The notes under the pieces are model-generated. The model was given only the letters and a program-made list of their open reading frames with translations. It was not told where the DNA came from and ran no database searches. DNA of 64,000 nt from Halioglobus sp. GTDB taxonomy: Bacteria > Pseudomonadota > Gammaproteobacteria > Pseudomonadales > Halieaceae. The stretch's first letter is position 1, and each line of letters opens with the position of its first letter. The position numbers and the translations under genes are program-made. The DNA is taken from contig JAPKAY010000010.1 in assembly GCA_028825045.1 (NCBI GenBank), positions 1-64,000 of the forward strand, given 5' to 3'. This document shows positions 34,264 through 41,869 of this stretch, in pieces.

Positions 34264-36222
34264 GTGTCCGTGATGAACATCCCAGGAAAACTGCGGCTAG
34301 CAAGCCTTCTGGCGCTAGGATGCCTGGTGGCCTGTCAGTCGAAGGTCATTGATTCTCCCCCACCGGGAGCGCCCAGTGGCTGGCCAGCCTATGGGGCTAC
34401 TCCCGGCGGCACCCACTTCTCGCGCGCCGATCAAATCACACCGGCCAACGTCGGCCAACTTGAAGTGGCTTGGCATCATCGCTCCGGCGACTACCGCGAA
34501 GCGCGTGAAGCAACGCCCTACAATCACTCGCAGAGCTCTCTGCAGGTAACACCCATTCTCGTCGGAGAACGGCTGTACTACTGCACCGCTGCCAACCGAG
34601 TGATCGCCCTCAATGCTGAATCCGGAGCACAGGTCTGGGCCTTCGATCCCAAGGTCAATATGGACCAGCACCCTGTCCTTCCCAACTGTCGCGGTGTGAG
34701 CAGCTGGCAGTCTGGAAAGTCCGGGTTTTGCGAGCACCGCATCATTATGGGAACACTCGATGCACGCATCATCGCACTGGATGCTGAAACTGGAAAACCC
34801 TGCCCCGACTTCGGGGGCGCGGGAGAGATTGATACCAGCGACGGCCTGTCGAAGCACAGCCCGGCAGAGTACGGCATCACATCACCACCGGCCATCCTCG
34901 GCGACCGGCTGATTACCGGCTCCATGGTGCTGGACAATCAGCGCACCGATTCACCCAGCGGCATCGTGCGCGCCTACAATGTTCGCAGTGGAGCCCTGGA
35001 ATGGGTATTCAACCCGGTGCCGCCAGGGTCTGAAGGACGCAACGAGGACGGCAGCTGGCGCAGTGGCACGACCAATGTATGGTCTATTATTTCCGTTGAT
35101 GAAGAGCGTGACCTGGTTTTTTTACCCACCGGAAACACCACACCAGACTACTTCGGCGGTCATCGCAACGGGCTGGACCATTACTCCAGTTCAGTGGTCG
35201 CCTTACACGGGGACACTGGCGAGGTAGCCTGGCACTATCAAATGGTTCACCACGACCTGTGGGATTACGATACACCAGCCCAGCCCACCCTGATTGACCT
35301 TGAAGTAAACGGCCAGCGTGTGCCCGCCGTAGTGCAGGTCACCAAGATGGGAATGACCTTTGCTCTGAACCGTGAAACCGGGGAACCACTGTGGCCAGTA
35401 GAAGAGCGTCCCGTGCCGCAGGAAGGGAAAGTACCCGGAGAGTATCTCTCGCCAACACAGCCTTTTCCCACGCATATTCCGCGACTCATCGACGAGCCGT
35501 TTACCTCAGACAACGCGTGGGGACTGACATTCCTGGATAGAATGCAATGTGAAAGACGAATCGAAGGGCTGCGAAATGAAGGGTTCTATACGCCACCTTC
35601 ACTACAGGGAAGTATCAACTATCCCAGTAACGCCGGTGGCAACAACTGGGGGTCCCCCGCAATCAACCCCGATACAGGGCTAATGGTTGTATTTACCACC
35701 AGACTGGCGACCTTCACTCGACTGCTACCTCGTTCAGAATGCGAAGACTCGCTGCAACCGCAGAAAGGCACTCCTTACTGCGCGCAGGTGTCCTGGATAA
35801 CATCCTCTCTGGGCCTCCCCTGCAGCGCACCGCCCTGGGGCACTCTGGACGCGATCGATTTAGTAACCGGTAAGCACCTGTGGAGCGTGCCGCTGGGCAC
35901 AACGCGCAATCTGGCGCCGTTTCCATTCTGGTGGATTGACGGACTACCCGGACTGGCGGCACCGATGATGACAGCCAGCGGCCTGGTGTTTTCCGGAATT
36001 TCAAATGAGCATATACTGCACGCCTTCGATGTTAGGACTGGCGAGGAACTGTGGCGGGGTGAATTGCCCACTGCTGGAAATGCTCTTCCCATGACCTATC
36101 AGCTCAGGCCCGGCGGCAAACAGTATGTCGTAATTGCAGCCGGTGGACACTGGAGTGGCGGAAGTCCCCCGGGAGATCATATTATTGCCTTTGCATTGCC
36201 CGATGCCGTTTCCAGGCCTTAA
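34264..36222 (+). CDS. Lipoprotein PQQ-dependent dehydrogenase (membrane glucose-dehydrogenase-like)
   Basis: A 652-residue quinoprotein beta-propeller. The N-terminus is a lipoprotein signal (LRLASLLALGCLVACQ). Family hallmarks are WPAYGATPGGTHFSRADQITPANV, the CTAANRVIALNAESGAQVWAFDP blade, TGNTTPDYFGGHRNGLDHYSSSVVAL, WHYQMVHHDLWDYDTPAQPTL (metal/PQQ region), GNNWGSP and the C-terminal PGGKQYVVIAAGGH. Like GDH it would oxidise a sugar, alcohol or similar in the periplasm and pass electrons to quinone or cytochrome. It lacks the N-terminal membrane helices of GDH; the lipid anchor replaces them. The start is a GTG with an upstream GAGTGG; an ATG three codons later is possible. PQQ synthesis genes are not in the window. 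Confidence 0.88.
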   Translation: MSVMNIPGKLRLASLLALGCLVACQSKVIDSPPPGAPSGWPAYGATPGGTHFSRADQITPANVGQLEVAWHHRSGDYREAREATPYNHSQSSLQVTPILVGERLYYCTAANRVIALNAESGAQVWAFDPKVNMDQHPVLPNCRGVSSWQSGKSGFCEHRIIMGTLDARIIALDAETGKPCPDFGGAGEIDTSDGLSKHSPAEYGITSPPAILGDRLITGSMVLDNQRTDSPSGIVRAYNVRSGALEWVFNPVPPGSEGRNEDGSWRSGTTNVWSIISVDEERDLVFLPTGNTTPDYFGGHRNGLDHYSSSVVALHGDTGEVAWHYQMVHHDLWDYDTPAQPTLIDLEVNGQRVPAVVQVTKMGMTFALNRETGEPLWPVEERPVPQEGKVPGEYLSPTQPFPTHIPRLIDEPFTSDNAWGLTFLDRMQCERRIEGLRNEGFYTPPSLQGSINYPSNAGGNNWGSPAINPDTGLMVVFTTRLATFTRLLPRSECEDSLQPQKGTPYCAQVSWITSSLGLPCSAPPWGTLDAIDLVTGKHLWSVPLGTTRNLAPFPFWWIDGLPGLAAPMMTASGLVFSGISNEHILHAFDVRTGEELWRGELPTAGNALPMTYQLRPGGKQYVVIAAGGHWSGGSPPGDHIIAFALPDAVSRP

Positions 36223-36243
36223 TAATCAGGAGAAATTACAGAT

Positions 36244-37077
36244 ATGAACGTTACTAGTTACCTGGCCGGTATGGCCCTCACCTGCCTTATTGCGATTCCT
36301 GCACTGGCGGAGTTTCAACCATCGCGCACCGCCGATGGCAAACCAGATTTCACCGGAGTATGGCAGGTACTGAACACCGCCAACAATTCTCTGGAAGCGC
36401 ACGCCGGACGCGCAGCGCAGGTGCTGCGCCCGGGTCCAATTGTGCCAGTACCGGTCAAGGAACTCGTGTCCCTGGGCGCCGTTGGCGCCATTCCCCCGAG
36501 CTTGGGTGTGGTGGAAGGAGGCAGCATTCCCTACAAGGAATCGGCCTTAGCGCAACGAGAAAAGAACCAAAAAGACTGGATAACCGCCGACCCGGAGGTT
36601 CGCTGCTACCTGCCGGGAATACCCCGCGCAACCTATATGCCCTACCCCTTTAAAATTGTGCACAACAAAGATGCCCTGCTGTTCTCCTATGCTTACGCGG
36701 GTGCAGTGCGCAATGTCGCCCTTGCCGATCCCGGGCCAGCACCCATCGATTCCTGGATGGGGCAATCCTGGAGCCGCTGGGAAGGAGATACCATGGTGAT
36801 TGAAACGACCGGTCAGAACAGCAGCACCTGGTTCGACCGCGCTGGGAATTATCACAGCGACAAGCTCAAAGTGACTGAGCGCTTCACACTCACCAGTGAG
36901 CACACCATCAATTACTCCGCCACCCTCGATGACGCGGATATTTTTACTCGGCCCTGGACAATTAGCATGCCGCTGTACAAACGTGTGGGGGCCGATAAGA
37001 ACATGCTGATAATGAACTGCGTAGAGTACGTCGAAGAAATGATGTATGGCCATCTGCGCAAAGAGCCGGTTCAATAG
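36244..37077 (+). CDS. Exported protein of unknown function, paralogue of the next gene product
   Basis: A 277-residue secreted protein with a signal peptide ending ALAEF. I do not recognise a named enzyme. The second half shares a pattern with the next gene product: SRWEGDTMVIETTGQ, VTERFTLTSEH, ATLDDADIFTRPWTISMPLY. It opens with ADGKPDFTGVW, a start also seen in exported proteins encoded beside PQQ dehydrogenases and DUF6152 genes. It follows the dehydrogenase gene by 21 bp, so it is likely a periplasmic accessory of that enzyme (inference). Two cysteines could form a disulfide. Confidence 0.7.
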   Translation: MNVTSYLAGMALTCLIAIPALAEFQPSRTADGKPDFTGVWQVLNTANNSLEAHAGRAAQVLRPGPIVPVPVKELVSLGAVGAIPPSLGVVEGGSIPYKESALAQREKNQKDWITADPEVRCYLPGIPRATYMPYPFKIVHNKDALLFSYAYAGAVRNVALADPGPAPIDSWMGQSWSRWEGDTMVIETTGQNSSTWFDRAGNYHSDKLKVTERFTLTSEHTINYSATLDDADIFTRPWTISMPLYKRVGADKNMLIMNCVEYVEEMMYGHLRKEPVQ

Positions 37078-37091
37078 TGCGAGGTAACAGC

Positions 37092-38060
37092 ATGAAAACA
37101 ACACTATTCACCACGTTTGCTCTGCTGCTAAGCACCGTAGCATCAGCCGCCGACTGGAAACTGCAACGCATGCCATGGGGTGATCCGGACATGCAGGGCA
37201 TCTGGACCAGCGCGACCATCACTACGCTGGAGCGTCCCGATGAATTGGAACAACTGGTCATTACAGAAGCGCAGGCGACGGCACTGGAAAAGTACGGCGA
37301 AGACATCCTGAAAGACATCGACACCCTACCTGAGGGCGACCTAAAAGCCGGTGAAGATGTGGGCGGCTATAACAGCGCCTGGATGGATCCTGGTACCCGC
37401 GTTCTCCGCGTCAATGGCGAGCCGCGCAGTTCTATTATTGTTGAGCCTGCCGATGGCGAAGTGCCATACAGCTATTTGGGTCGGGGCCGTTTTTTATGGC
37501 AGGGTTATAAGTGGATACGACGGCAGGACAATCCGGAGGAGCGTCCCGACGGAGAGCGCTGCATAGTGGGCTTCGGCTCTACGGGTGGTCCGCCCATGCT
37601 GCCGGTGCTTTACAACAACAACTATCAGTTTGTACAGTCCCCGGAGGAGGTACTCATCCTGGTGGAAATGAACCACAATATCCGCACCATTCGAATGGAA
37701 GGCCAACCGCTCCCAAAGGCTATAAGACCCTGGCTCGGAGATTCCAACGGACGCTGGGAAGGAAATACACTAGTGGTGCGCACCACGCAGTTTCACCCCC
37801 AGCAGAATATGCGGGCGGCCATTAAGCACCAGCTCTACATGACCGAAGATAGCGTCGTGGAAGAGCGTTTCACCCGCACTTCCGAGCATGAAATGCTGTA
37901 TCAATTCACCATTACGGATGACAGTATTTACACACAACCCTGGCGCGGAGAAATGACGATGCGCGCATCCGAGGGGCCAATTTACGAGTACGCCTGTCAC
38001 GAGGGCAATTACGCCCTGCCCAATATTCTGGCCGGTGCCCGGCAGGAAGAGAAGGAGTAA
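37092..38060 (+). CDS. Exported protein of unknown function, paralogue of the previous gene product
   Basis: A 322-residue exported protein with a signal peptide (TLFTTFALLLSTVASA). The mature start DWKLQRMPWGDPDMQGIWTS echoes the PDFTGVW of its neighbour, and GRWEGNTLVVRTTQF, VEERFTRTSEHEMLYQFTITDDSIYTQPWRGEM align with the same C-terminal domain. The two genes are probably an old tandem duplication. The ATG was chosen for GAGG eight bases ahead; a GTG overlapping the previous stop (TAGTG) is in frame 15 bases upstream. It is followed after 3 bp by the DUF6152 gene. Confidence 0.7.
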   Translation: MKTTLFTTFALLLSTVASAADWKLQRMPWGDPDMQGIWTSATITTLERPDELEQLVITEAQATALEKYGEDILKDIDTLPEGDLKAGEDVGGYNSAWMDPGTRVLRVNGEPRSSIIVEPADGEVPYSYLGRGRFLWQGYKWIRRQDNPEERPDGERCIVGFGSTGGPPMLPVLYNNNYQFVQSPEEVLILVEMNHNIRTIRMEGQPLPKAIRPWLGDSNGRWEGNTLVVRTTQFHPQQNMRAAIKHQLYMTEDSVVEERFTRTSEHEMLYQFTITDDSIYTQPWRGEMTMRASEGPIYEYACHEGNYALPNILAGARQEEKE

Positions 38061-38063
38061 TTC

Positions 38064-38507
38064 ATGCGCATGTTAAAACGATCTTTGTTGCTAAGCCTAC
38101 CGCTGCTGGCAATCTACTCCTGGCAAGCCTGGGGACATCACGCATTCTCGGCAGAATTTGATAAGGAAGCGCCCGTCACTCTGGAAGGTAGCGTCACCAA
38201 AATCGAATGGATCAATCCCCACGCCTGGATTCACCTGGCGGTAGTGGATGCGCAAGGCGAAACGATCGACTGGATGGTGGAAGGCGGAACGCCCAATACT
38301 CTGCTGCGCTCAGGCATCCACAAAAACTCGATTCCCATTGGCAGTGAAATTGTAGTGCGCGGTTACCAGGCCAAAGACAAGCGCTGCCAGCCCGCCTGCA
38401 AGGCAAACGGCAGGGACCTTACCTTTGCTGATGGCCGTAAGGTGTTTATGGGATCATCCGGAACAGGCGCGCCCAAGGATGGCTCAGACCCGCGCGACTC
38501 GCGCTGA
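38064..38507 (+). CDS. Exported DUF6152 protein
   Basis: A 147-residue exported protein with a signal peptide (MLKRSLLLSLPLLAIYSWQA) and the DUF6152 signature: GHHAFSAEFDKEAPVTLEGSVTKIEWINPHAWIHL. The His-rich N-terminus of the mature chain (GHHAF) could bind a metal. The family is a small beta-rich fold of unknown function often encoded with PQQ dehydrogenases and DUF6644 membrane proteins. AAGGAG lies six bases before the ATG. It is the fifth gene of the operon. Confidence 0.78.
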   Translation: MRMLKRSLLLSLPLLAIYSWQAWGHHAFSAEFDKEAPVTLEGSVTKIEWINPHAWIHLAVVDAQGETIDWMVEGGTPNTLLRSGIHKNSIPIGSEIVVRGYQAKDKRCQPACKANGRDLTFADGRKVFMGSSGTGAPKDGSDPRDSR

Positions 38508-38578
38508 TCTTTGTCTGATAAGTTGCGCTGCATTTCAAACAATAAATAGCGCCGTCACTAACGAGGTTCCCCCGCCCA

Positions 38579-39160
38579 TTGAATCAGCTGATATACGAGT
38601 TCGCCACCTGGCTTGATACTCACTCGTGGAGCACACAGTTGCACGAGTCGTTCTATATGTACAACTTGGTGGAATCCACCCATGTACTGGCCCTGATGGT
38701 AAGTCTGGGTATGTTATTCCTGATCGACTTACGCATGCTGGGCCTGGCGTTTGTGGATATTCCAGCTACGGCCATTGCGCACCGCCTGCTCCTACCAATG
38801 CTGATCGGTTTCAGCGTGATGATCGTCACTGGCTTGTTGCTGTTCTACGCTATTCCGGTACGGACATCACAGAGCCTGTGGTTCCGCATTAAAGTCGTAC
38901 TGCTCATTGCTGCAGCGGTGAACGCCTGGCTGTTTCATCGCCGGATGCAAGATGCGGACTCCAGCGCGGGCGGGAGCTGGGACCTTGCCGTCAAAGCACC
39001 GCGCCGATTGCAAATAGGTGCCGCACTGTCCTTGAGTTTTTGGGTTCTTATTGTGATCTGTGGCCGCCTTATCGCCTATGACTGGTTTGACTGTCGCGGT
39101 GAACCTTCCACCTTCGTTTCCACCATTACCGGCTGTGTCGCCGACCAAACACAATTTTGA
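38579..39160 (+). CDS. Membrane protein 1, DUF6644-like
   Basis: A 193-residue membrane protein with four hydrophobic helices. The pattern STHVLALMVSLGMLFLIDLRMLGL, then HRLLLPMLIGFSVMIVTGLLLFY, and a late helix LSFWVLIVICGRLIAYDW, is shared with the next gene product. Conserved His in STH and HRL could ligate haem as in small b-type cytochromes (my inference). The start is a TTG; no better codon is available and the ribosome site is weak. The gap of 71 bp from DUF6152 is the longest in the operon. Confidence 0.65.
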   Translation: MNQLIYEFATWLDTHSWSTQLHESFYMYNLVESTHVLALMVSLGMLFLIDLRMLGLAFVDIPATAIAHRLLLPMLIGFSVMIVTGLLLFYAIPVRTSQSLWFRIKVVLLIAAAVNAWLFHRRMQDADSSAGGSWDLAVKAPRRLQIGAALSLSFWVLIVICGRLIAYDWFDCRGEPSTFVSTITGCVADQTQF

Positions 39161-39184
39161 TGCATAAACCTACAGGAAGACATT

Positions 39185-39769
39185 ATGAGTAGCAGGATGC
39201 TGCCCTCCTATACTCGCTCCGTTGCAGTGATCGCGACGATAGGTCTGTGCCTTGGATTTGCCTTCAGCAATGCTCGGCTCGATACCTACTCGGCCCTGCT
39301 ACCGCTATTTGAATGGATGGAAACCACCCCCTTCGGCGTCATTGGCAAAACCTGGGGAGCAGTCTTTGCCACCGTGCAAGCTGTTCACTTGCTGGCCATG
39401 GCGGTACTGGGAGGCGCGATACTGGTGAGCGATGGTCGCCTGCTCTCTGTGATATTTACCGACGTTCCGCAACGCCAGGTGCAGGATGCCTGTCATCGCC
39501 TGTTTGTGTGGAGCCTGCTGCTAAGCATTATCACCGGCGTATTTATGGCCTGCGGTGTGGCAATTAAAGTCTATTATCTGAATGTATTCTGGTACAAGAT
39601 GCTGGCACTGACGGTCGGCGTCGTATTCGTATTCTTTGTACGACGACCCCTGTTACGTCACGATATCGAGAACCTCAATCCCTGGGTACTGCGGATGGTG
39701 GCGGTGGCATCATTGATGATCTGGTTTTCGGTGGCAGCCACTGGGCGCTGGATCGGATTCTCTGGATAG
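39185..39769 (+). CDS. Membrane protein 2, DUF6644-like paralogue
   Basis: A 194-residue membrane protein of about five helices. It repeats the layout of membrane protein 1: TVQAVHLLAMAVLGGAILVSDGRLLS aligns with its STHVLALMVSLGMLFLIDLR, and CHRLFVWSLLLSIITGVF with AHRLLLPMLIGFSVMIVTG. The two may pair as a heterodimer in the membrane carrying electrons from the periplasmic dehydrogenase (inference). AGGAAG sits seven bases before the ATG. The next small gene follows after 17 bp. Confidence 0.7.
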   Translation: MSSRMLPSYTRSVAVIATIGLCLGFAFSNARLDTYSALLPLFEWMETTPFGVIGKTWGAVFATVQAVHLLAMAVLGGAILVSDGRLLSVIFTDVPQRQVQDACHRLFVWSLLLSIITGVFMACGVAIKVYYLNVFWYKMLALTVGVVFVFFVRRPLLRHDIENLNPWVLRMVAVASLMIWFSVAATGRWIGFSG

Positions 39770-39786
39770 CACGAGCAGAGGCGATT

Positions 39787-39948
39787 ATGAAAGAGACAAC
39801 AGAACCTCAAAACACCAGCAACAATGCCAGTAAGGATGCACAGCTTGCAGCGGTGATTGCATCCTCAGTTATTGCGGTCGGCTTCGTCATTTACTGGACG
39901 ATCCAGATTCAGGACATGCGCGAAATGCTCGCACTAGCCTACGGCTGA
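39787..39948 (+). CDS. 53-residue single-helix membrane peptide
   Basis: A short gene with AGAGGCG five bases before its ATG. The product has a polar N-terminus (KETTEPQNTSNNASKD), one hydrophobic helix (LAAVIASSVIAVGFVIYW) and a short charged tail. It is spaced like the last gene of the operon, ending 9 bp before the convergent gene's stop. It looks like a small subunit of a membrane complex. No family is recognised. Confidence 0.6.
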   Translation: MKETTEPQNTSNNASKDAQLAAVIASSVIAVGFVIYWTIQIQDMREMLALAYG

Positions 39949-39956
39949 GCAACCTT

Positions 39957-40508
39957 TCATGGTTGCGCTTCAATTTCATAACGAAACTCACGACCGTCGC
40001 GCATTTCTAGCGCCTCTGCATAGAACCCTGATGTTTCCAGTGTAAGTGTAACGTCCTGCCGGCTACGATTGTGCCAATACCAGCCATGGATACCATCGAA
40101 GGGCGCTGTATAACTACCGCTCGCGTGGTCCGCGCGTGCCTTGGAGAAGCTCTCGGCGTACCCCGGCGCAGCACCATCCGGTTCCGCGTGCATATCGTAG
40201 AGTACTTCTGCGTTGGCAGCCCAGTGATACAAGACTGTCGTGCCGGCTTTCAAACGATACTTGTACTCCACCGCTTCAAAAGAGCCGAGCTGGAACTCGA
40301 TACGATCGGTGCGCCAGGGCTCGCTGTGTAAATTCAGAGGTGAAGACTCTCCCCCTGTCATGCCCAACAGATCGAATTTATCGCCACTGCCGAGTGGGTC
40401 CCAGCCGTATTCCGCCGGAAGAATAACTGCGAGCAGCAACACTGCCGCCAACAACAGCGCGCCGCCACTCGCCAGCAGCACAGTGCGCCTCTGGACCGGA
40501 TCATTCAT
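39957..40508 (-). CDS. Transmembrane anchor protein with periplasmic domain
   Basis: A 183-residue protein with a single N-terminal helix (LLASGGALLLAAVLLLAVIL) and a periplasmic beta-rich domain: VEYKYRLKAGTTVLYHWAANAEVLYDMHAEPDG and DGIHGWYWHNRSRQDVTLTLETSGFYAEA. The pattern recalls a family found beside HupE/UreJ-like genes and often called transmembrane anchor proteins. Its ATG overlaps the stop of the HupE-like gene (ATGA), so translation is coupled. It is the last gene of the three-gene minus-strand unit. The function is unknown; the aromatic-rich domain could bind a partner or ligand. Confidence 0.72.
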   Translation of the reverse strand: MNDPVQRRTVLLASGGALLLAAVLLLAVILPAEYGWDPLGSGDKFDLLGMTGGESSPLNLHSEPWRTDRIEFQLGSFEAVEYKYRLKAGTTVLYHWAANAEVLYDMHAEPDGAAPGYAESFSKARADHASGSYTAPFDGIHGWYWHNRSRQDVTLTLETSGFYAEALEMRDGREFRYEIEAQP

Positions 40509-41191
40509 GAGAACAAATACCCCGCAAATTGATTTCCAGCAAGAACAAATCCGGCGCACATGACAACCGCATTCAACACGAAAGCTTGCGAGCGGAAACG
40601 CGGCTGTCGCCGCCATTGTAAAAGCACCAGCAGCATCAAACACAGAGCCAGCAACTGGCCCAGTTCGACACCGACATTAAAGCTCAGCAAATTGGTAATC
40701 AAACCGTCGCCACTATTGATGGACGCTTGCAATTTTGTCGCCAGCCCCAATCCGTGACACAACCCGAACACCAACACAGCGATTCGAGGATCGGGGTTTA
40801 TTTTCAGTACTGTTTGGAATCCACCCATATTCTCAAAAGCCTTATACACAATTGACAGTCCGATAATCGCATCGACTAAATGTTCGTTCACCTGCCAGTG
40901 TGCCCAAACGCCCAGCATCAGGGTCAGGCTGTGGCCGAGGGTAAACAAGGTAACGTACAGCAGGATATCCCGCGGACGATAAAGGAAGAAAATAACGCCC
41001 AACAGGAACAGCAAATGATCGTAACCAGTAAACATGTGCTTCGCACCCAGATAGAGAAAGGGACCAATGGCTGGTCCGCTGAGTCCCTGCACGAACGCAC
41101 TGTTATCCGCCGATAGATCGTGGCCGATAACGACACTGCTCAGCAACGCGATACAAAGCGCGACGAAACAGCGCACCGGCCACAGCAACAT
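40505..41191 (-). CDS. HupE/UreJ-like membrane protein
   Basis: A 228-residue protein with a signal-like first helix and about six membrane segments. It has HMFTGYDH (52-59), the H-x5-D-H metal motif described for HupE/UreJ nickel permeases, and GLCHGLGLATK resembling the second HupE motif. Divergent members may carry metals other than nickel. The mature N-terminus (GHDLSADN) adds a further His/Asp. The ATG overlaps the stop of the cytochrome gene (TAATG) and its own stop overlaps the anchor gene, making a coupled three-gene set. No hydrogenase or urease is in the window, so the metal likely serves another enzyme. Confidence 0.8.
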   Translation of the reverse strand: MLLWPVRCFVALCIALLSSVVIGHDLSADNSAFVQGLSGPAIGPFLYLGAKHMFTGYDHLLFLLGVIFFLYRPRDILLYVTLFTLGHSLTLMLGVWAHWQVNEHLVDAIIGLSIVYKAFENMGGFQTVLKINPDPRIAVLVFGLCHGLGLATKLQASINSGDGLITNLLSFNVGVELGQLLALCLMLLVLLQWRRQPRFRSQAFVLNAVVMCAGFVLAGNQFAGYLFS

Positions 41192-41772
41192 TATTCGAAT
41201 TCGCCCGTCTCGTCCGACTTCACCCAGTACTGGGTATGACAAGCCTTACACACCTGAAAGATACGACCCCCGGCATCAAATAACGCATCGCTGTCCTGCG
41301 CCTGAGCCGCTTTCAAAGCCAACTGCCCGGCGTCCACTAAACCGCGAGAATACTCGATCCAGTCGTCACCGGCGGCACGACCGGGCATCATTAGCAAGTT
41401 CCCCGCCTCGCTCAACACGGCAGCGGCATTCACCACTTCGGCCCAGCCCTCATCCGTGGTCGGTGCCAGTTCCTCGCTACCCTGGGCAGTGATAATGGTC
41501 CCGGCTGAGTCCCAGATAACATCGGCAGCTGGGTCTAATATCCATGCCATAGTCTCGTGAATATTGGTAACCACCTGATAAGGTTGTTGCACCGCTGGTA
41601 TCGACGACCACGTCGAATTTACGGGTGGATTTTGATCAGCACAGGCAGACAATAGTGCCCCCATAACAACCAGCATAAATTGTGTGAAACCGTTTCGCGT
41701 AAATTTCACTGTAACTTTGGGCAGCGTATTTTGAAACCTTATCTGCCATCGCTTTTTTTGCTGTTGGTGCAT
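41191..41772 (-). CDS. Lipoprotein cytochrome c with C-terminal haem (class II-like)
   Basis: A 193-residue lipoprotein (lipobox LLSAC) with the haem-binding CKACH at 175-179, only 14 residues from the end. That placement, with a helical body, fits cytochrome c' or class II cytochromes, four-helix bundles with a C-terminal haem, rather than class I. Many of these sense or bind small ligands, others carry electrons. It starts the coupled unit with HupE-like and anchor genes; the ATG has GGGAGA. It would face the periplasm and may accept electrons from the convergent PQQ-dehydrogenase system (inference). Confidence 0.82.
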   Translation of the reverse strand: MHQQQKKRWQIRFQNTLPKVTVKFTRNGFTQFMLVVMGALLSACADQNPPVNSTWSSIPAVQQPYQVVTNIHETMAWILDPAADVIWDSAGTIITAQGSEELAPTTDEGWAEVVNAAAVLSEAGNLLMMPGRAAGDDWIEYSRGLVDAGQLALKAAQAQDSDALFDAGGRIFQVCKACHTQYWVKSDETGEFE

Positions 41773-41869
41773 CGTATCTCCCTGAACAGTCACTGATGTC
41801 GGGCCGGAACGGGTTACCCCAAAACCACCCTCATACTCTATTATGCCGCAGCCTTGGCGCACAGGGAAT

